Part shown: positions 1-10,028 of the stretch, in pieces
Layout: the number at the start of each line of letters is the position of its first letter
How positions within the stretch are numbered: position 1 is the stretch's first letter
From: Myxococcales bacterium
GTDB lineage: Bacteria > Myxococcota_A > Polyangia > Nannocystales > Nannocystaceae
DNA length: 64,000 nucleotides
Assembly (NCBI GenBank): GCA_020633335.1
Contig: JACKDU010000001.1
Coordinates: 1,116,001-1,180,000, forward strand
Reading direction: 5' to 3'
Translations under genes and position numbers: made by a program
The notes under the pieces: generated by a model
Seen by the model: the letters and a program-made list of their open reading frames with translations, nothing else
Databases searched by the model: none
What the model was told of the DNA's origin: nothing

Positions 1-1317
1 GGGGAGGAAGACGTCGGGGTCGGCGAGCGCCCGCATCCGGACGTAGCCGACGGTCCAGGGGCCGAAGCCGGGGAGGGCGGCCAGGCGCGCGCTGACCTCG
101 TCGCGGTCGGCGGCGACCGGGTCGATCGTCAAGGTCCCTTCGGACAGGTTTGTCGCGAGCGCGTGGATCGCCCGCGCCCTCCCCTCGGGGAGGCCGATCG
201 CGGCGATCGCCGCGGGGCCGGCGGCGGTCAGGGCGGCCGCGCTCGGGAAGGCGCGGTGGAGGCCGCCCGCCGGGTCGAGGCCGGGCGCGGGGGCGCCGAA
301 GCGGTCGACGAGGCGGCCGGCGAGGGTGGTCGCCGCCCGCACCGAGACCTGCTGGCCGAGGAGCGCGCGGACCGTGAGCTCGCAGGGGTCGATCGCCCCG
401 GGGACCCGGAGCCCGGGTCGCGCGCGGACGCGGGGCCCGAGCGCGGGGTCGTCAGCGAGGGCCGCGGCGATCGCCTGCGGGCTCGCGTCGAGGTCGAAGA
501 GGCGGCGAAGGCCGGCGACCAGCGCCATCACCCCGCCGCCCACGACCCCCTCGACGTCGACCCGCAGCGCCGTCGCCCCGGGCTCCGGTCGCGCGTGGAT
601 CGCAAGGACATGTCCATTAAGACAGATAGTGCGGGAGTAGGTGTCGCCGCGCACCGCCTCGACCCCGGGGATCGCCCGGGCGCCGAGGAATGCGAGGAGC
701 TCGCCCCAGGCGAGGGGCGGGCGGTAGTCGAGGCGGAGCGAGAGGCGGGCGTCCCCGGCCGCGCCCCGTCGGAGGGTCCCCGGCGGCCGCCCGAAGCGCT
801 CGGCGAAGGCGGCGTTGAAGCGGCGCACCGAGCCGAAGCCCGCGGCGAAGGCGACCTCGGCGAGGGAGAGCGAGGTGTCCTGGATCAGCTGCTTGGCGAG
901 GGCGATCCGCCGCGAGGTCGCGACCTCGAGGGGGCCGACCCCGAGCGCCCGCTCCATCGCCCGCCGGAGGTGGCGGCCGCTGACCCCGAGGCTCGCCGCG
1001 AGCGCGTCGACGCCGGCCTCCTGGAGCGCCCCGGCGTCGATCGCCGCGAGCGCGCGGGCGACCAGGCGACCGGGGGCGTCGATCGCCGCGTGGCCGGGGG
1101 CGAGCTCGGGGCGGCAGCGCAGGCAGGCGCGGTAGCCCGCCCGCTCGGCCGCCGCCCGGGTCGTGAAGAAGTCGCAGCGCGGGCGCCCCGGCGTGCGGGC
1201 GGGGCAGACCGGGCGGCAGTAGATCCCGGTGGTCCGGACGCCGACGAAGAAGACCCCGTCGAAGCGGGCGTCCCGCGCCCGGAGGGCGGCGTAGCAGGCG
1301 TCGTGGTCGAGCTCCAC
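1..1317 (-). CDS. Ada-type regulator fused to AlkA DNA-3-methyladenine glycosylase (3' end outside window)
   Basis: Repairs alkylated DNA: an N-terminal methyl-accepting zinc domain, an AraC helix-turn-helix and a C-terminal AlkA base-excision glycosylase. Read on the minus strand, it starts LDHDACYAALRARD, then has the Ada metal-site signature GIYCRPVCPAR and CLRCRP (four Cys). An AraC HTH follows (IAKQLIQDTSLSLAEVAFAA), then the AlkA N-terminal fold, and the HhH region ALLGQQVSVRAA and LPGFGPWTVGY. The frame runs off the left edge at DVFLP, so the catalytic Asp, which in AlkA follows directly, lies outside. The start is taken as GTG at 1317 because family members begin a few residues before LDxDxCY; there is no clear Shine-Dalgarno, and the frame is open further upstream. 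It is 439 codons long inside the window. The O6-methyltransferase domain of true Ada is absent, so the type is Ada-AlkA. Confidence 0.9.
   Translation of the reverse strand, partial: MELDHDACYAALRARDARFDGVFFVGVRTTGIYCRPVCPARTPGRPRCDFFTTRAAAERAGYRACLRCRPELAPGHAAIDAPGRLVARALAAIDAGALQEAGVDALAASLGVSGRHLRRAMERALGVGPLEVATSRRIALAKQLIQDTSLSLAEVAFAAGFGSVRRFNAAFAERFGRPPGTLRRGAAGDARLSLRLDYRPPLAWGELLAFLGARAIPGVEAVRGDTYSRTICLNGHVLAIHARPEPGATALRVDVEGVVGGGVMALVAGLRRLFDLDASPQAIAAALADDPALGPRVRARPGLRVPGAIDPCELTVRALLGQQVSVRAATTLAGRLVDRFGAPAPGLDPAGGLHRAFPSAAALTAAGPAAIAAIGLPEGRARAIHALATNLSEGTLTIDPVAADRDEVSARLAALPGFGPWTVGYVRMRALADPDVFLP
134..146. repeat. Degenerate copy of the dispersed palindromic motif
   Basis: GTCCCTTCGGACA, an imperfect dyad close to the left part of the motif at 8382 and 38261. 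It lies inside the AlkA-coding region in a loop-coding stretch, so chance or codon constraint could explain it. Confidence 0.25.
606..615. repeat. GGACATGTCC palindrome
   Basis: Perfect 10-bp palindrome inside the Ada-AlkA gene, in the stretch between the HTH and the glycosylase core. The same 10-mer recurs at 44885-44894, and related copies lie at 38270 and 54680. Confidence 0.3.
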
Positions 1318-1467
1318 GTCGCCGTGATAGCGCGCCCGGGCGCCGACGTCTGGCCGTTTTCGGACCTCGCGGCGAGATCGTCCCGGGGGCTGCGACGGCC
1401 CGAAAGACGACGAGGCCGACGCGTCCCCGCGCCGGCCTCGCTCGTCTGCCCGCGGGCGGCGGGCGAC

Positions 1468-2811
1468 CTACCCGAAGAGCGGGAGGTCCTCGGCGATGAT
1501 CGGGAACTTCGACGAGTACGGGTGATCGGGGCCGATGCCGGCGAAGGCCCGCATCGCCTTGTGGACCTCACCCCACTTGATCTGGACCCCCATCATCGGG
1601 TCGTCGAGGGTCTCGAGGGTCACCGGATCGACGGTCATCGGCAGCTGGTCGTCGACCGTGCTCGCGCCGATCAGCGTGTTGCCGCCGATCACCCCGGGGT
1701 CGCCGCTGATCGCCATCATGCTGGTCACCGGCCAGTGGTCCTTGCCGTCGGCGGCGCCCGGGCCGTTGTAGCCCTTGCCGCGGCCGAAGTCGGAGCCGAC
1801 GAAGATGATCAGCTCACCGAGGAGCCCCTGGGCCTCGGCCTCCTGGAGGAGGAAGTGGATCCCGTGGAAGAGCTTGGCGAGCTGCCGGACCTGGTTGATG
1901 TCGTGGTTGGCGTGGGTGTCGAAGCCGCCGAGCTCGATGTTCGCCGAGACCGCGAGGCCGGCCTTGAAGGCCGCGAGCGCGAGCTGGGTCTGCTGCATCA
2001 TCCGCTCGAGGTCGCCGAGGTTGCCCGGGAGGTCGACGAGCGCCCCCGGGAGCTCGACCGAGGCCAGCGTGTCCATGTTCCCGCGGGCGACGTAGAGCTC
2101 GTTGGCCGAGGTCTTGATCCGCGGGAGGTCGTTGCCGTTGCTGAGGTCCATCGTCCGCGCGGCCTGGGCGTCGAGGATCCGCTGGTAGGTGTCGGGGTTG
2201 TGGTAGGTCGGGCCCATCGGGTCGGCGACGTTCACCAGGTTCGGCGAGGCGATCTTCTGGAACGACGAGACCGAGTTGAGGCGGGTCACCGGCAGGAGGT
2301 TGCCGCTGTTCGCGTAGCCGCCGCTCGAGATGAAGGCGAGCGGGTGGGCGGGCGCCCGGTCGGCGGCGATCATCGCCGCCAGCGCCGGGTAGTCGCGGTC
2401 GCCGCGGCCGCTGAAGGTCGTCTTGACCCCGCGGTCGTGATTGTTGGTCTCGGTGTTGATCCCGTTGATCAGGCGGATCTGATCCCCGTGCGCCGTGAAG
2501 AAGTCCTTCGCCGACATCAGGTAGGGATCGGCCATCGCGTCGAGGCCGAGGGCCGCGCCGGAGACCGGGATGTTGGCGTAGGGGAGGTTGCCGACCTTGT
2601 GGGTCGCGGCGTCGTAGTCGTAGAGCCGGTTGAACTTGCTGGGATCCTTGGGCTTGGGATCGCAGAAGTAGGTCGGGTCCCAGCCCCCGCGGGCGGAGAC
2701 GAAGACGAAGAAGGGGCCGGCATAGGGCTGGAAGGCCGCCCGCGCGGTGCGGGGAGCGGCGACGGCCAGACCGGTCATGGCGGCGAAGTTCAGGAAATCT
2801 CGGCGAAGCAT
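1468..2811 (-). CDS. DUF1501 family secreted protein with Tat-like signal
   Basis: A 447-residue exported protein. The N terminus has a twin-arginine-like motif (RRDFLNFAAM), a hydrophobic stretch and an Ala-rich cleavage region ending TARA. The body carries the DUF1501 pattern, a sulfatase/alkaline-phosphatase-like fold of unknown chemistry, with IIFVGSDFGRGKGYNGPG, GGFDTHANHD and a late GKDHWPV segment. The start is well set by AAGGAG seven bases before the ATG. It lies 36 bp after the c-type lipoprotein at 2848-5274, on the same strand, and is probably co-transcribed with it. In Planctomycetes and Myxococcota DUF1501 genes usually pair with DUF1549/1553 or DUF1585/1588/1592 cytochrome-like genes, and this pair fits that habit. 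The function of such pairs is not established; a role at the cell surface is inference. Confidence 0.8.
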   Translation of the reverse strand: MLRRDFLNFAAMTGLAVAAPRTARAAFQPYAGPFFVFVSARGGWDPTYFCDPKPKDPSKFNRLYDYDAATHKVGNLPYANIPVSGAALGLDAMADPYLMSAKDFFTAHGDQIRLINGINTETNNHDRGVKTTFSGRGDRDYPALAAMIAADRAPAHPLAFISSGGYANSGNLLPVTRLNSVSSFQKIASPNLVNVADPMGPTYHNPDTYQRILDAQAARTMDLSNGNDLPRIKTSANELYVARGNMDTLASVELPGALVDLPGNLGDLERMMQQTQLALAAFKAGLAVSANIELGGFDTHANHDINQVRQLAKLFHGIHFLLQEAEAQGLLGELIIFVGSDFGRGKGYNGPGAADGKDHWPVTSMMAISGDPGVIGGNTLIGASTVDDQLPMTVDPVTLETLDDPMMGVQIKWGEVHKAMRAFAGIGPDHPYSSKFPIIAEDLPLFG

Positions 2812-2847
2812 GGCTGACTCCTTTGCTCTGGTCGCGGACAGGGCTGG

Positions 2848-5274
2848 CTACTCGAAGAGGAAGCGGTAATCGGCGAGGAGGTAGGTGACGACCGCCATCC
2901 AGGCCCGGACGACGTAGGTCTCATCGCTGGTGATCTGCTGCTCCATCGGCAGCGCCTCACCGGTCTTGAGGTTCTTGGTCGCCCGGCAGTTCGAGAGGAG
3001 CGAGGTCGTCTCGACGTCGTTGGCGATGTTGTCGAGCCCCGCCTGCAGGGTGTCGTAGAAGAGCTGGAAGGTGCGGGCGAGCTCGGGGTCGTCGATCGCG
3101 AGATCCTCACCGAGGATCCGCTTGTGGAGGTACTGGATGTTCGCCTTGATCTCGGCCGACGAGCCGTTGTCCGGGGTGTCGGTGAGCTCGACGAGCGGGA
3201 AGAGCGTCCGCTGATCCGCCGGCAGCGTGAAGTCGTAGGCGGAGATCGTGCAGGCGTGCTCGTTGGCCATCCGGGCGCCGACGCTGGCCATCACCGCGTT
3301 GACCGTGGTCAGGCGCTCGGTGATCTCGTTGGAGTCGTGGCCGCCGTAGAGGATCTTGTAGTCGACGGTGAGGTAGGGCTGCTTGTCGGAGCGGACCCAG
3401 GGGTAGCCGGTGACCGCGCCGATCTTGTTGGCGAGGAGCTCCGGCGTCGAGAGGCGGCCGATGCCGACCGCGGCGAGCTCGGCGGCCCGCGCCGGCGTCG
3501 GCGCCTTGAGCATCCCCTTGCCCCGGAAGTAGGGCGTCAGGATGATCTCGCGGATCACCGTCTTGATGTTGTGGTTGTCGGCGACGAACTTGTCGGCGAT
3601 CGAGCGGAGGATCAGGTCCTGGGTCTCCCAGGCGGTGAGCTCGCTGTCGTAGAACTCCGAGTCCGGGTTGGTCGGGTAGTGGAGCGGCTTCATCCCGGTG
3701 AGCGCCTCGAAGATCGTGTAGGTGCTCGAGAGGGCGAAGCGCGGGTCGGTGGCGACCCGCTCGGCGAGCCACTGGATGCCGGTCGAGAACTGGTCAGGCG
3801 GCATCAGCTCGTTGAGGTAGCCCGGCGAGAAGACCTCCGGGTACCACTGCGGCGGGTCGAGGAGCTTCTCCTGGTCGTTCTTGTCGAACATCTGGAAGGC
3901 GCCGGCGATCGGGTCGATCAGCTTGTGGCACTTCGCGCAGTCCGGGTTGTTGCGGGTCGGGTTGAAGACCGCCGAGCCGGCGTCCGGCGAGATCGCCTGC
4001 GAGGCGAGGGCGAGGACGTCGGTCGCCAGGAACTGGAAGAGGACCATCCGCGCCCGGTGACGCATGATGTTGGTCGGCGTCGTCGGGAAGCGGTTGAGCC
4101 ACATCGGCGAGGTCAGGATGCCGGCGTGGGGGAAGGGCATCTGCGCCCCGCCGCGCGGCACCGTGATCACGCCCTCCTGGAGCTCGCCGAGGTCGTTGGG
4201 GTCGTTGAACGAGACGTCGGCGTTGTAGATGTCGGCCGAGTCCGGGTTGAAGACCGTGTAATTCGCCGTGATGATCTCGGTGAAGGGCCGGTCGTTGCGG
4301 ATGATGTAGTTGATCAGCTCGAGCGGCTCGCGGGCGACCGCCTGGTTGATCCGCACCCGCTCCGGGGTCGGCAGCATCGCCACGTTGTTGACGAAGTCGT
4401 TGCGGCCCGGGAAGTCGGCCTCGCTGAGGAGCGCGACCGCGTTGTTGGTCGAGCCGTTGGCGAACTTGTCGGTCAGGAACTTGTCGTTGAAGACGTCGAG
4501 GAGGCGGCTGTAGAACGCGTCCTCGGTCATGATCTCCTCGACCGCGAGGGCGACCGCGTCGAGGCCGCCCTCCTCGACCGCCTTGATCTCCTCGTCGGTC
4601 GGCAGGCGCCCCGAGAGGTGGAGCGTCGCCTTGCGGAGGGTCTCGACCGGGGTGAGGAGGTCGACGTCGTCGAAGCTCTTGGCGCCCGAGGTGTCGACCG
4701 GGCACTCGATCGGGTCGTCGAGCTGGACGAGGAGCTCCTCGATCGCCGCGTAGATCTCATCGCTCTCGGTGAAGACCTTGCCGCCCTCGTGCTCGGTGAG
4801 GAAGAGCGGCTTGGCGAGGATCAGCGGGACGTCGTCGTAGGAGTAGCCGGCGATCGACGCGATGTTGGCGAGGTTGGCCTCCATGAAGCCGGGGTAGACC
4901 GGCGGGAGGAGGAGGAACTTGGCGTTCTTCTCGGCCGCGATCCCGGTCGGGTCGTGGCACTGGATGCAGCTCTTGGAGAAGCTCGGCGCCCAGATCTCGT
5001 CGGCGAAGAACTGCAGCGTCGAGTAGCAGTCGCCGGGATCTCCGGTGGTCCCGCCGGTGGTCTCGTCGCCGGTGCTCCCGGTGCCGGTGTCGGCGCCGGT
5101 CGTCGCCGAGCTCCCGCCGCTCGTCGTCGCCATCGCGTCGGTGTCGGACGCTGTTCCGTCGTCGTTCATGCCCCCGCCTGAGTAGCAGCCGGCGAGCGTC
5201 AGGGTCGCCACCGAGGCGAACGCGGGGATCCGTGCGAGACCAAGCTTTCTAACAAGGCGTAGCGATCGATTCAT
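2848..5274 (-). CDS. Large lipoprotein with two CxxCH sites (DUF1588/DUF1592-like)
   Basis: An 808-residue lipoprotein. The lipobox is TLTLAGC (Cys30), followed by a Thr/Ser/Gly linker to about residue 80. Two c-type heme motifs are seen: CIQCH at 103-107 and CAKCH at 446-450. The second sits in NPDCAKCHKLIDPIAG, which resembles the DUF1588 block of planctomycete-type cytochrome proteins, with HRARMVLFQFLATDV just before it. Whether both bind heme is unproven. GGAGG seven bases before the ATG supports the start. It is followed by the DUF1501 gene. The likely site is the outer membrane or periplasm. It could act as an electron-transfer or surface-assembly partner, but no substrate can be named. 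Confidence 0.75.
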   Translation of the reverse strand: MNRSLRLVRKLGLARIPAFASVATLTLAGCYSGGGMNDDGTASDTDAMATTSGGSSATTGADTGTGSTGDETTGGTTGDPGDCYSTLQFFADEIWAPSFSKSCIQCHDPTGIAAEKNAKFLLLPPVYPGFMEANLANIASIAGYSYDDVPLILAKPLFLTEHEGGKVFTESDEIYAAIEELLVQLDDPIECPVDTSGAKSFDDVDLLTPVETLRKATLHLSGRLPTDEEIKAVEEGGLDAVALAVEEIMTEDAFYSRLLDVFNDKFLTDKFANGSTNNAVALLSEADFPGRNDFVNNVAMLPTPERVRINQAVAREPLELINYIIRNDRPFTEIITANYTVFNPDSADIYNADVSFNDPNDLGELQEGVITVPRGGAQMPFPHAGILTSPMWLNRFPTTPTNIMRHRARMVLFQFLATDVLALASQAISPDAGSAVFNPTRNNPDCAKCHKLIDPIAGAFQMFDKNDQEKLLDPPQWYPEVFSPGYLNELMPPDQFSTGIQWLAERVATDPRFALSSTYTIFEALTGMKPLHYPTNPDSEFYDSELTAWETQDLILRSIADKFVADNHNIKTVIREIILTPYFRGKGMLKAPTPARAAELAAVGIGRLSTPELLANKIGAVTGYPWVRSDKQPYLTVDYKILYGGHDSNEITERLTTVNAVMASVGARMANEHACTISAYDFTLPADQRTLFPLVELTDTPDNGSSAEIKANIQYLHKRILGEDLAIDDPELARTFQLFYDTLQAGLDNIANDVETTSLLSNCRATKNLKTGEALPMEQQITSDETYVVRAWMAVVTYLLADYRFLFE

Positions 5275-5502
5275 CTGCAGCCTCCACCAATCTCAGCGCA
5301 GACTATCGCCGCCCCGGAAGCGCCGACAAGGGGAAACGTCAGGAAGACTGCGACAGTAGGGGTGGGGTCTCCGCTCCCCGATGATCAGCGCCGGCCGTGA
5401 AGCCGCGGCCGCAGCGAGGAGCTGGCGAGGGGACTAGCGTACGCGCGGGGGGATCGACGCCGCAGGCGCGGCAGCGCCCCGCCCACGGACGAGGAGCCCC
5501 GC

Positions 5503-6765
5503 TCAGGTCGCGCCCCGGCGGTGGCGATCTACCAGCGCCGCCAGGCGATCGAGCCCGGCCTCGACCTCGGCGAACGAGGGCCCGAAGGAGAGGCGGACGA
5601 AGGCGCGGAGGCGCGAGGGGATGTGGCTCCGTCGCTTCCCCGGATCGACGTCGAAGAACTCGCCGGGGACGCAGATCACCCGCTCGCCGAGGGCCGCGCG
5701 GAAGAAGCCCATGCCGGTCGAGAGCGACCCGGGGAGGCCGCTGACGTCGGCGAAGCAGTAGAAGGCGCCCTCGGGCGGGCAGGGTACGCCGATCCCCATC
5801 GCCGCCAGGCGGCCGAGCATCAGCTCGCGCTTGGCCGCGAAGGCCCGCTGGATCGCCACCGCCTCGGCGCTCGCCTGCGCCGGGTCGAGGAGCGGGAGGA
5901 CCGCCCGCTGGAGCGCGTGCGGCGGGCCGCCGTCGAGGAAGGAGCCGGCCGAGGCCACCCGATCGATCACCTCGCGGGGGCCGACCGTCCACGAGAGGCG
6001 GAGGCCGGGGTAGCGCCAGTTCTTGGTCAGGCCGTCGACGATCACCACCGGGTCGTCGTTGACGTCCTCGACGAAGGCGGCGGTCGACACCGTCGCCCCC
6101 TCGCCGCGGCCGTAGACGTAGTGGGAGTAGAACTCGTCGACGATCAGCGCGCAGCCGAATTCGCGGGCGCAGCCGACCCAGGTGGCGAGCTCGTCGCCGG
6201 CGATGAGGTGGCCGGTCGGGTTGCTCGGGTTCGAGAGGAGGATCGCGCCGAGGCCGACGCCGATGATCGTCTCGCGGAGGCGCGCGGGGTCGAGGCGGAA
6301 GCCGTCCTCCTCGTGGAGGAGGAGGGGGAGCGGGACGAAGGCGCGGAAGACCTCGAGGAGCTCCTCGTAGGCGGTGTAGTCGGGGAGGAGGTGGCCGAGG
6401 TGGACCGCGCCGAGGGAGGTCGCGACCCGGGTCAGCGAGACCCGGCCGCCGGCGGCGATCGCCACGTTCTCCGCCGAGTAGCGGCTCGGCATGCCCCGGC
6501 GGTAGCGCTGGTTGTAGAGGTCGGCGACCGCCTCCCGCAGCTCCCAGAGGCCGGCGACCGGCGCGTACTCGTGGGTGTGATCGTCGAGCTCGATCGAGCG
6601 CATCCGCGGGATCGAGCCCGGCAGCGCGCCGGTCTCGGGCGCGCCCTGGCCGAGGTTCGCCCACTCCGGGTTGCCGTAGGCGAAGCCGAGCGCGGCCGCC
6701 TCGGTCATCACATAGATCACGCCGGTGCGGGGGACGGGGCGGAAGATCAGGCCGACGCGCGACAT
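5503..6765 (-). CDS. Class I/II PLP-dependent aminotransferase
   Basis: A 420-residue fold-type I aminotransferase. The visible signatures are SNPSNPTG (178-185), the Asp that contacts the pyridine nitrogen in VDEFYSHYVY (Asp210), and the Schiff-base lysine in VDGLTKNWRYPG (Lys248), then the Arg-rich RLSFGPS near the C terminus. The small-domain motif EGAFYCFADVSG is also present. The substrate cannot be told from sequence; class I/II members handle aspartate, aromatic amino acids, alanine and others. It stands alone between the DUF1501 operon and the divergent VKOR-DsbA gene. No good Shine-Dalgarno is seen; a weak TATCGG lies shortly upstream of the ATG. Confidence 0.85.
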   Translation of the reverse strand: MSRVGLIFRPVPRTGVIYVMTEAAALGFAYGNPEWANLGQGAPETGALPGSIPRMRSIELDDHTHEYAPVAGLWELREAVADLYNQRYRRGMPSRYSAENVAIAAGGRVSLTRVATSLGAVHLGHLLPDYTAYEELLEVFRAFVPLPLLLHEEDGFRLDPARLRETIIGVGLGAILLSNPSNPTGHLIAGDELATWVGCAREFGCALIVDEFYSHYVYGRGEGATVSTAAFVEDVNDDPVVIVDGLTKNWRYPGLRLSWTVGPREVIDRVASAGSFLDGGPPHALQRAVLPLLDPAQASAEAVAIQRAFAAKRELMLGRLAAMGIGVPCPPEGAFYCFADVSGLPGSLSTGMGFFRAALGERVICVPGEFFDVDPGKRRSHIPSRLRAFVRLSFGPSFAEVEAGLDRLAALVDRHRRGAT

Positions 6766-6848
6766 CGAGGCCCGATACCCGGGCGCCGTCGGGGCGTCAA
6801 GTGCGTCCTTGCGCGGGCGGTGGGAAAGCGCCGAAGATGCCGCGGTCG

Positions 6849-8045
6849 ATGAGCACGCTGCGTCGCACCCTCGCCCTCGTCGGCGTCCTCCTCCTCGCCC
6901 TCGTCGCCCTCGCCGACGCCGTCTACCTCACCCTGGTCCACGTCGACCTCGAGACCGGCGCCGGCGGCATCGGCCGGATCTGCCACGCCCTCTCGAAGAC
7001 CGGCTGCGAGGTGACCGGCGGGCGCTTCGGCGACCTCTTCGGGGTCCCGGTCGCGGTGATCGGCGGCGGCGGGGTCCTGGCGATCTTCGTGTGCGCCGTG
7101 ATCGCCCTGGCGCGCCGCCGCGACGACGCCCACCCGAGCCACCCGCTCCTCGTCCTCCTCAGCGGCGGGGCGGTGCTGGCGTCGCTGGTGATGGCCGGGC
7201 TCTCGGCGATCGAGCGGGCCTACTGCCCCTTCTGCGTCTTCTGGTACCTCCTCAACGCGGCCATGTTCGCGGCGGCCTTCGCCGCCGACGGCGGCGGCCT
7301 CGGGTCGGCGCCCGCCCGCGGGCTCCGGGCGCTGCGGCGGCCGGTCGGGTGGATCATCGCGGCGGCGATGGTCGTCGGCGTCGGCGTCGGCCAAGTCGGC
7401 CACGGGCGGGCGCTCGAGCGGGTCGGCGCGCTGGTGGCCAAGCAGGTCGAGGAGGAGATCACGGCGACCCTCGCCCGCGCGCCGATCACCGACCTCGACC
7501 TCAGCGGGCAGCCCCGGCGGCGCTACGGCGGGCCCGGCGAGCCGGTGACGATCGTCGAGCTCGGCGACTTCGAGTGCCCCTACTGCCGCCAGCTCTGGTT
7601 CCACGCCGAGCGCTACTTCGAGGAGACCAAGCGGCCGCTCGAGGTCGTCTTCGTCAACTTCCCGCTCGACTCGACCTGCAACCCGACGACCCGCGGCAAC
7701 CTCCACCAGCAGGCCTGCCTCGCCGCCCTCGCGGGCGAGTGCGCCGAGTCGATGGGGCGCTTTTGGGAGTACGCGGATCGCCTCTTCGAGCGCCAGCCCG
7801 ACCTCGGGCGGGCGGCCCTCCTCGAGAGCGCGGGCGAGCTCGGCCTCGACGTCGACACCTTCGCGGCCTGCATCGACGACCCGGCGACCGCGGCCGCGAT
7901 CCGCCGCGACATCGTGATCGGCGAGAAGGCCGGGGTCCGCGGGACGCCGACCGTGCTGATCGGCGGCTACAAGCTCTCGGGCGTGGTCCGGCGGCCCTTC
8001 TTTGAGGGGATCCTGGGGCGGATCCAGGGGCCCGCGCCGGAGTAG
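6849..8045 (+). CDS. VKOR-DsbA fusion: disulfide-bond formation protein
   Basis: Makes disulfide bonds in exported proteins: a membrane VKOR domain, which reoxidises by passing electrons to quinone, is fused to a periplasmic thioredoxin-like oxidase. From ATG 6849 (398 aa) the N-terminal TM segment is LALVGVLLLALVALADAVYL. The loop cysteines are Cys45 and Cys53 (CHALSKTGC), and the VKOR active site is CPFC at 126-129 inside a TM segment. After a last TM segment (about 166-182), a DsbA/Thioredoxin_4 domain has DFECPYCRQLW (Cys243, Cys246), with cis-Pro in GVRGTPTVLIGG. An in-frame ATG at 6837 is an alternative start, and neither has a strong ribosome site. The many Cys-rich lipoproteins in this window are plausible substrates (inference). 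Confidence 0.88.
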   Translation: MSTLRRTLALVGVLLLALVALADAVYLTLVHVDLETGAGGIGRICHALSKTGCEVTGGRFGDLFGVPVAVIGGGGVLAIFVCAVIALARRRDDAHPSHPLLVLLSGGAVLASLVMAGLSAIERAYCPFCVFWYLLNAAMFAAAFAADGGGLGSAPARGLRALRRPVGWIIAAAMVVGVGVGQVGHGRALERVGALVAKQVEEEITATLARAPITDLDLSGQPRRRYGGPGEPVTIVELGDFECPYCRQLWFHAERYFEETKRPLEVVFVNFPLDSTCNPTTRGNLHQQACLAALAGECAESMGRFWEYADRLFERQPDLGRAALLESAGELGLDVDTFAACIDDPATAAAIRRDIVIGEKAGVRGTPTVLIGGYKLSGVVRRPFFEGILGRIQGPAPE

Positions 8046-8064
8046 GCGGAGCGGCGGTCGCGGG

Positions 8065-8532
8065 TCAGCGGGGGTTCATGCTGACGTCGGCGTGATCGTG
8101 CGTGTGGCTCTCGCTGACGGTGACCGACTCGTTCGCGCTCGCGCTCTTGCGGTCGCTCGAGGTCTGGGTGTTTGCGGCGGACTGGCTGGCGTGGGCGGAC
8201 TTGTGGTCGCTCGAGGAGGCCGAGGCGCTGGCCCGGCCGTCGTCGGCGCTGGCGTGCTCGTGGGAGGTCGCGCTCGGGCTGGCTTCGTCGGTGTTCGCGG
8301 CCGCGCTCGCGTGCGCGCCCGGGGCGGTGGCGGAGGTCGAGGTCGTGGTCGGCGCGGGCTCGGGGGCGGGCGCGGAAGAGAATGTCTCTTCGGACATGCT
8401 TGATGGGGCATCAGCGGCGGGCGGCGCGGGCGGGGCGCTCGCACCCTGCGGCGCGCAGGCGACGAGGAGCGCGAGCGAGGCGGCGCGCGCGAGCGCGCGG
8501 CCGACGGCGACGGGGAGGCGGCGGGCGGGCAT
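8065..8532 (-). CDS. Low-complexity Ser/Ala/His/Thr-rich lipoprotein, unknown
   Basis: A 155-residue predicted lipoprotein. It has basic N-terminal residues (MPARRLP), a hydrophobic core and the lipobox LLVAC at about 26. Nothing after that folds obviously: a Pro/Ala linker, then Ser, Ala, Thr and Asp with scattered His, ending SESHTHDHADVSMNPR. The His/Asp content could bind metal loosely (speculation). The start is supported by TACAAT seven bases upstream, like other starts in this window. It converges on the VKOR-DsbA gene with 19 bp between stops. Composition alone cannot prove it is translated, but the lipobox and the upstream hexamer together make it likely. Confidence 0.5.
   Translation of the reverse strand: MPARRLPVAVGRALARAASLALLVACAPQGASAPPAPPAADAPSSMSEETFSSAPAPEPAPTTTSTSATAPGAHASAAANTDEASPSATSHEHASADDGRASASASSSDHKSAHASQSAANTQTSSDRKSASANESVTVSESHTHDHADVSMNPR
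8382..8397. repeat. ATGTC-N6-GACAT dispersed palindrome, copy A
   Basis: ATGTCTCTTCGGACAT, a 5-bp-arm dyad with a 6-nt centre. It matches the copy at 38261-38276 at 15 of 16 positions. It falls in the post-lipobox linker of the 8065-8532 lipoprotein. Confidence 0.45.
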
Positions 8533-8539
8533 CGCCGGG

Positions 8540-8545
8540 ATTGTA
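8540..8545 (-). promoter_or_regulatory. Candidate -10 box (TACAAT) for leaderless start at 8532
   Basis: TACAAT differs from TATAAT at one base and ends seven bases before the ATG. No -35 box is recognisable and there is no Shine-Dalgarno, so transcription would begin at or next to the start codon. Confidence 0.45.
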
Positions 8546-8707
8546 GCGCGCCGATCGGGGCGGCGGCCCATGAGCGCGCGGGCGCGCGCTCGCGGCGGCC
8601 CTTGCGAGGACCCGATCGCCCGCGAGGTTGCGGTAGCCTCGGAGGGTCCGCGGCGGCGCGCTCGGTGGGCGAGCGGGTCGCGGGGCGCCGCGCCATGGAG
8701 GGCCGCG

Positions 8708-9988
<1,281 letters not shown>

Positions 9989-10028
9989 GGTGCTCGGCTG
10001 CGGCCGGGCATCGCCAGCGAGGGCTTTC

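Noticed and set aside
163..2817. Very long open frame (over 880 codons) on the plus strand
   Set aside because: It is antisense to the Ada-AlkA and DUF1501 genes, is made of Arg/Glu/Gly/Val low-complexity text without motifs, and is a by-product of strong third-position G/C on the other strand.
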